NCBI GenBank assembly: GCA_944387425.1
Contig: CALXEV010000010.1
Location: forward strand, 1 to 44,973
Source: an uncultured Clostridia bacterium
Lineage (GTDB): Bacteria > Bacillota > Clostridia > TANB77 > CAG-508
Direction of reading: 5' to 3'
Length of the DNA stretch: 44,973 nt
Part shown: in pieces, positions 40,685-44,973 of the stretch
Position numbering within the stretch: position 1 is the stretch's first letter
Layout: each line of letters begins with the position of its first letter
The notes under the pieces: model-generated
What the model saw: only the letters and a program-made list of their open reading frames with translations
Database searches by the model: none
Told to the model about the DNA's origin: nothing
Made by a program: the position numbers and the translations under genes

Positions 40685-42457
40685 ATGAAAATTATATATA
40701 CATTGACTTTATTAACTTTATTAATATTACACATATTAGTATATAAGACAAAAACAAAGCAAAACATATTAAAATGGTTTGCAATAAGCTTAATGCTTAT
40801 GTTTTGTTATAATATATTAATATGTGTAATATTATCTTTTATAGGAATTTCATCAAATTTATTAAGCCTATCAATAATAAATTTAATAGTTATTGCAAGT
40901 TTAATTTATACAATAAGAAAAACAAAAAAAATTCAAAAATATTTTATTAATAAAATGGATATAATAGTTTTAGTATTAATGATTATAATTACAATTGCAA
41001 TTACTATTTGCTATTATGGATTTCCAATCAATATAAAAAACCATATTACAGATGCTGCTGTGCATTATTTTTCAGCAAATGAATTTTATAATACATCACA
41101 ACTATTATTTAAAGAAAATTCAGATATTATGAATTTATTTGATTTACAATTTTTAATGCCAGGTTCATATATAAATACTGGTATTTTATTTAAAATGTTA
41201 GAACTAATAGTTAGTAATACTTATTTTAGCATTGCATTTATTATATTTAATTTGTTTATATGGTTTTTATCTGGAATATTAATGTATTCTTTATTAAGTA
41301 AAAACAAGCATAAAGAAAAAGATAAAATTTTACCATTAATATTTGCTATTATATATATGTTAGCATATCCTTTAGATAGCTTATTTTCAGGCTTTTCATA
41401 TTTAACTTTAGGATTAAACATAATAATAACTATATTAATTGTTTGCCAAGAAAAAACAAATAAGAATTTTAAAAATATATTATTGTTTTTGTTGAATTTT
41501 GGAATAATGTTTTCATATTATTATTTTGCACCAATAGTATATTTGGCAATTTTCTTGCAAATAATACATAATTCATTAAAAAAGAAAGAAAAATTATTAA
41601 ATATAAATAATATAGTAAGAATTGTAATTACACTTATAATACCTGGATTATTTGGAATTATTTATTTTGTAGTATTTCAAATGATAGAATATAATGGTTT
41701 ACCAGAAGAAGGATATATTGGTATACTTGGAATACAAGGAGATATCTATAAAAACTTATTTGCAAATATATGTATATTTTTAATATTGTCATTAATTATT
41801 ATTTTTAAAAAGAAGATTTTAAATATAGAGTCAAAAATGTTAATATTAAATATTATTTTTACAGGTATATTATTTATAGGAATGAAGCAAAATATAGTAT
41901 CAGAATATTATTATTATAAAACATATTATTTGCTATGGATTTTTGTAATATGTGTTGCTTTTAGATTTGTTGATTATTTTAAAAATAAGCATAAAGTAAT
42001 GACTTATTTATTTGTAATAGCATATTGTATATGTATCCCACTTTCAATTATATTAAAAAATAATTTGTTATTTTTTGATATTTATTTATATAATTCGGTA
42101 AGTGTAAGAGATGATTTACTTTTAATAAAAAATAATGAATTAGAAATTTTGGAATATTATAATAATAATTTAAATAAAGACAATAAGTTAGATAAAACAT
42201 ATATGTGTGTAGCTTGGTGTTCAGGAAGAAATATGTGGGTATATGCTATTACCGGAAATTTTTACAATTATATAGACACATCTTATGGAGAACCTACAAT
42301 AAATTTGCAAAATTTTATAAAAAGTGATTTTGAATATTTTGTTTTGTTAAAAGATGACTTTTCTGGAAATTATGATGAATTACCAAAAGAAATTACTGAA
42401 AATAATTTAAATGTTTTATTTAGCAATAATGCAGGTATGATAATATCAAAAAATTAA
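40685..42457 (+). CDS. GT-C-like polytopic membrane protein
   Basis: 590 residues with about 12 membrane helices and a C-terminal extracytoplasmic domain (about 470-590). The first outer loop carries ITDAAVHYFSANEFY, where D and H fit the acidic metal-binding loop of GT-C glycosyltransferases. The C-terminal YMCVAWCSGRNMWVYAITGN region resembles the outer domains of uncharacterised GT-C proteins. It could add a lipid-linked sugar to pilin-like subunits or to a surface glycan. It starts 3 bases after the preceding stop, so it is part of the operon. Without a profile search the GT-C call is tentative. Confidence 0.58.
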   Translation: MKIIYTLTLLTLLILHILVYKTKTKQNILKWFAISLMLMFCYNILICVILSFIGISSNLLSLSIINLIVIASLIYTIRKTKKIQKYFINKMDIIVLVLMIIITIAITICYYGFPINIKNHITDAAVHYFSANEFYNTSQLLFKENSDIMNLFDLQFLMPGSYINTGILFKMLELIVSNTYFSIAFIIFNLFIWFLSGILMYSLLSKNKHKEKDKILPLIFAIIYMLAYPLDSLFSGFSYLTLGLNIIITILIVCQEKTNKNFKNILLFLLNFGIMFSYYYFAPIVYLAIFLQIIHNSLKKKEKLLNINNIVRIVITLIIPGLFGIIYFVVFQMIEYNGLPEEGYIGILGIQGDIYKNLFANICIFLILSLIIIFKKKILNIESKMLILNIIFTGILFIGMKQNIVSEYYYYKTYYLLWIFVICVAFRFVDYFKNKHKVMTYLFVIAYCICIPLSIILKNNLLFFDIYLYNSVSVRDDLLLIKNNELEILEYYNNNLNKDNKLDKTYMCVAWCSGRNMWVYAITGNFYNYIDTSYGEPTINLQNFIKSDFEYFVLLKDDFSGNYDELPKEITENNLNVLFSNNAGMIISKN

Positions 42458-42460
42458 CTT

Positions 42461-42489
42461 GTATAAAACAATAATTAATACAAATAATA
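42461..42489 (+). promoter_or_regulatory. Possible sigma-G-type promoter of spoIVB
   Basis: GTATA (42461-42465), 17 bp, AATAATA (42483-42489), one mismatch to the cATaMTA -10. Such AT-rich matches arise by chance in this genome. The predicted start falls next to the ribosome site, so the call is weak. Confidence 0.3.
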
Positions 42490-42510
42490 AAATTAAAGGA
42501 GTGAAAACAA

Positions 42511-43725
42511 TTGAAAACGCTCAAAAAATTAATTTTAATATTTGTATTATTTTTTGTGTATTCATATATTGTATCAATTGATAATATTCCTGAAAATATA
42601 ATAATCTTCAAAGGAGAAGATATAAATATTGCCACATTATGGGGAATAAATATAAAATCAAATACCACTTTAATAGAAACAGCTTCAAATATAAATACAG
42701 GAGAATTTGATAAAGCAGGTCAAGAGACTCTTACAGTAAGCCTATTTGATAAAATTAATTTAAAAACAATAGATGTAAGTGTTTTAGAAGATATAGAAGT
42801 TATTCCAAATGGAGAAATTGTAGGGATTAAATTATATACAAGTGGAGTTTTAGTGGTAGGAACATCATCAATAGAGGGAATAGATGGACAAATCTATAAA
42901 CCATTTGAAGGCACAGGTATTTTAGAAGGAGATTCAATCATTGAAGTTAATGGCAATATTATAAATAATACTCAAGAATTAGTAAATAGTATAAATAAAT
43001 CTAATGGACAGGAAATAGAAGTAAAATTTGTTAGAAATGGTGAAGAAAAAACATGTAAAATTACACCAGTAAAAAATAAACAAGAAGAATATAAAATAGG
43101 ATTATGGGTAAGAGATAGTGCCGGAGGAGTTGGAACAGTAACTTTTTACAATGAAGAAAGTAAAAGTTTTGCAGCTTTAGGTCATGCAATAACTGATATT
43201 GATACTGGAGAAATAATAAACACTTCATCAGGTGAAATAGATGACGTAAATATAGTTTCAATAGTAAAAGGAGAAAAAGAAGAGCCTGGAAAAGTCCAAG
43301 GTACTATTATTAATGGATCTGCAATAGGAAATATCTATAAAAATTGTGGATTTGGAATTTATGGAACAGTAGAAAATTTAAATAACTTAAATATAAATTA
43401 TAATAGAAGAGTAAAAGTTGCATCAAGACAAGAAATTGAACTTGGAAAAGCAACATTTCTTTCTGGAATTGATGGACAAGTAAAAGAATATGAATTGGAA
43501 ATAGAAAAAATATATTTAAATAATAATGAAGATAATAAGAGTATGTTAATTAAAATCACAGATGAAGAATTATTAGAAAAAACAGGTGGTATTATTCAAG
43601 GTATGAGTGGTTCTCCTATAATTCAAAATGGTAAGTTTATAGGTGCAATTACACATGTATTTGTTAAAGAACCACAAGTTGGATATGCAGTTTTTGGTGA
43701 TATGATGTTAAATGAATTAGAATAG
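42511..43725 (+). CDS. spoIVB: SpoIVB-type sporulation serine peptidase (S55)
   Basis: SpoIVB is secreted from the forespore and triggers pro-sigma-K processing by cleaving SpoIVFA. The 404 residues start with a membrane signal (5-22) and include a PDZ domain (about 100-190, with GDSIIEVNGNIINNTQEL). The S55 peptidase has H225 (AALGHAITD), D351 (KITDEELLEKTGG) and S366 (QGMSGSPIIQNGKFIGAI). The D-to-S spacing of 15 equals that of B. subtilis. The start is TTG with AAAGGAG 10 bases before it; no ATG fits. It closes the Tad-like operon, separated from the GT-C gene by 53 bases. The usual spo0A neighbour is absent. Confidence 0.94.
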   Translation: MKTLKKLILIFVLFFVYSYIVSIDNIPENIIIFKGEDINIATLWGINIKSNTTLIETASNINTGEFDKAGQETLTVSLFDKINLKTIDVSVLEDIEVIPNGEIVGIKLYTSGVLVVGTSSIEGIDGQIYKPFEGTGILEGDSIIEVNGNIINNTQELVNSINKSNGQEIEVKFVRNGEEKTCKITPVKNKQEEYKIGLWVRDSAGGVGTVTFYNEESKSFAALGHAITDIDTGEIINTSSGEIDDVNIVSIVKGEKEEPGKVQGTIINGSAIGNIYKNCGFGIYGTVENLNNLNINYNRRVKVASRQEIELGKATFLSGIDGQVKEYELEIEKIYLNNNEDNKSMLIKITDEELLEKTGGIIQGMSGSPIIQNGKFIGAITHVFVKEPQVGYAVFGDMMLNELE

Positions 43726-43727
43726 AA

Positions 43728-43756
43728 AAAAGAGGTGATATAAAATCATCTCTTTT
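43728..43756. terminator. Terminator after spoIVB
   Basis: AAAAGAGGTGAT (43728-43739) pairs with ATCATCTCTTTT (43745-43756) around a 5-nt loop, with one G-T pair. It ends in T4 and overlaps the stop of the convergent zinc-ribbon gene, so it serves both strands. Confidence 0.82.
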
Positions 43757-44021
43757 AATTTAAAACAATTCCTGAACCTGTAAATTTTTGTGATTTCATA
43801 TCTGGTTCATTTGCTATATTTTGATATTCTAAATATCTAGTTACATTTTTTTGAGTAATTCCTGTTTCTGTTGCAATAGCATCAACAGAAGAGAAACCAT
43901 TTTCTTCAATATATGTCTTAAATGTAGCTAATTCAAAATTATCTCTGTTTGCACATTTTGGACATACATCTCCTGGATTTGTGTGAAAAGCACCACAACG
44001 ACTACATCTATTTAATTCCAT
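43755..44021 (-). CDS. Zinc-ribbon plus HTH protein, YvyF-like
   Basis: 88 residues from the preferred start. A four-Cys zinc ribbon (C6-x2-C9 ... C20-x2-C23) is followed by a helix-turn-helix, SVDAIATETGITQKNVTRYL. This order matches the small flagellar-operon protein YvyF/TIGR03826 and related zinc-ribbon regulators. The DNA- or RNA-binding role of that group is unproven. I chose the ATG at 44021 because AAAGGA lies about 9 bases before it. A longer reading adds a hydrophobic stretch coded by the upstream AT-rich DNA and has no ribosome site. No flagellar genes are nearby. Confidence 0.72.
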   Translation of the reverse strand: MELNRCSRCGAFHTNPGDVCPKCANRDNFELATFKTYIEENGFSSVDAIATETGITQKNVTRYLEYQNIANEPDMKSQKFTGSGIVLN

Positions 44022-44161
44022 AACACCATATCCTTTCTCTTTAATTTGTTTCATAATATCATAAAAAAACAAAAATTTAAAGAGATTTTTAGAAAAAAGT
44101 AGGATAAAATTATTTTGTGTTTTTAAATGTAAAATTTTAGAAAAAATTGTAGCTTTTGTTC

Positions 44162-44190
44162 TTGACAAAGAAATTAAGTTATAATATATT
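44162..44190 (+). promoter_or_regulatory. Sigma-A promoter of the terminal membrane protein gene
   Basis: A perfect -35 TTGACA (44162-44167), 17 bp, TATATT (44185-44190). A leader of about 30 nt with AGGAGG follows. Confidence 0.65.
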
Positions 44191-44225
44191 TTTATTATAA
44201 AATATGTTTATAGGAGGAATTTTTT

Positions 44226-44885
44226 ATGGAAAAAAACAAAGGAACAAAAATAGTATTAACTGTAGCAATTATTATTATATTGCTAGCAATAATAATATTA
44301 GTAGGAACATTTAGAAAATATTCAATAATTGAAAGCTATAAAGAGAGAGATAATGAAATAAAAAGTGCAGACAATATTTTCGTAAAAACTGAAGGCGATT
44401 GGAATAGAGAGCAAAGAAAGATGGGAAATAATTACTCAATAAAAGTATTTAGAGATGATGGTAGCTATTATACAATATATGATAATGGGCAAGAAAAATG
44501 GATTGTATATGATGATACAGAAGAAAAATCAGCTGTAAAAATGGAAGAAATCGATTCTTCATTATTTTCAACTGGAACAAATGTATTTTTTGAAGATGAT
44601 GCAAATTTCTTTACAAAATTACAAAATGCTTTAAGTTCAAGAATATCTATGGAAGAAGTGGATGGAAAAGAATGTTATGCAATCAAAGCTAATGGCGAAA
44701 ACAAAGGTGTAATTTATGTAAGCAAAGATGATTATACACCTGTAAAAATCGAAAGATATTCTTCAGATGGAGAAACAGTAGAATCAACTTATACATATGA
44801 AATACAATTTGATGTTGTAACAGAAGAAGATGTCGCAATTCCAGATTTATCAGGGTATACAATACTTGATAGAGCAAAAGAATAA
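44226..44885 (+). CDS. Membrane-anchored protein of unknown role, LolA-like fold possible
   Basis: 219 residues. An N-terminal signal-anchor (about 8-28) without a lipobox cysteine is followed by a beta-rich extracytoplasmic domain. Alternating strands (NIFVKTEGDW, YSIKVFRDDGSYYTIYDNGQ, ECYAIKANGENKGVIYVSKD) and a YTPVKIERYSSDGETVESTY segment resemble the LolA/LppX-like half-barrel seen in Gram-positive lipid-binding or anti-sigma-associated proteins. This is a fold impression only; the function is unknown. AGGAGG ribosome site and own promoter. The remaining 88 bases to the window end hold no gene that I can see. Confidence 0.72.
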   Translation: MEKNKGTKIVLTVAIIIILLAIIILVGTFRKYSIIESYKERDNEIKSADNIFVKTEGDWNREQRKMGNNYSIKVFRDDGSYYTIYDNGQEKWIVYDDTEEKSAVKMEEIDSSLFSTGTNVFFEDDANFFTKLQNALSSRISMEEVDGKECYAIKANGENKGVIYVSKDDYTPVKIERYSSDGETVESTYTYEIQFDVVTEEDVAIPDLSGYTILDRAKE

Positions 44886-44973
44886 AAAAAATTAAAAAAA
44901 TGGTTGAATAAAAAAGTAAATTCCAGTAAGAATATTTTTAAAATTTAAAATAAAAAATTCTAGAAAGATAGTA

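Noticed and set aside
44022..44168. Longer N-terminus for the zinc-ribbon protein
   Set aside because: The added residues are basic and hydrophobic translation of intergenic AT-rich DNA without a ribosome site, and they overlap the promoter region of the divergent gene.

Overview
This is about 45 kb of very AT-rich chromosome from a Gram-positive, endospore-forming Firmicute, most likely an uncultured or gut-type member of the Clostridia. The host assignment rests on several genes: spoVT, an alpha/beta-type small acid-soluble spore protein, a SpoIVB peptidase, long-form HPF, MutS2, sortase-anchored surface proteins, a VanZ-like protein, and strong AGGAGG-type ribosome sites. TGA is used as a stop. 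There are no rRNA or tRNA genes, no CRISPR array, and no transposase or integrase.

Layout. (1) 1-5.4 kb, housekeeping and sporulation: the tail of an unknown gene, a small unknown protein, a 4-TM membrane protein, tmRNA (ssrA, minus strand), a 34-residue hydrophobic peptide that looks like a type I toxin, spoVT behind a good sigma-G-type promoter, mutS2 (minus strand) and hpf. (2) 5.4-20.1 kb, a long exopolysaccharide operon behind a consensus sigma-A promoter. It holds an initiating phosphoglycosyltransferase, four GT4-type glycosyltransferases, a GT32-like capsule transferase, a hexapeptide acyltransferase, a Wzy-like polymerase and a Wzx flippase. It also holds two pairs of a FrhB-like iron-sulfur protein and a polysaccharide pyruvyl transferase. 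(3) 20.2-28.7 kb, a surface-assembly and EPS-control region. A membrane-anchored glycosidase-like protein ends in a dockerin. It is followed by a cohesin-like protein with an LPKAG wall signal, a second surface protein with an LAYTG signal, a sortase, an unknown 4-TM protein, and then the Wzz-like modulator, BY-kinase and PHP phosphatase. (4) 28.8-30.0 kb: a SASP gene and a Cof-type HAD phosphatase. (5) 30.1-43.7 kb, the most unusual part, a divergent Tad-like pilus or secretion operon. Its order is CpaB/SAF protein, two ParA/TadZ-like proteins (one without a P-loop), a TadA-like ATPase with its own N-terminal membrane helix, one TadB/TadC-like double protein, and a family of short proteins that begin MEN-x-x-x-AL and have a hydrophobic helix right at the N terminus. 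A GT-C-like membrane protein and SpoIVB follow. (6) 43.7-45 kb: a zinc-ribbon/HTH protein on the minus strand and a membrane-anchored protein of unknown role.

How it fits together. Regions 2 and 3 would make, polymerise and export a probably pyruvylated polysaccharide under tyrosine-phosphorylation control. They would also place a cohesin-dockerin pair on the surface through the adjacent sortase. Region 5 would assemble a surface filament or secretion apparatus from pilin-like subunits that lack any recognisable prepilin leader, and no prepilin peptidase is encoded here. The promoters of the cohesin gene and of the Tad-like operon each carry helically phased (11-bp) repeats of the same hexamer, (A/G)TTACA. 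This suggests one OmpR/PhoB-type response regulator controls both. These functional links are inferences from order and motifs; no database search was possible.
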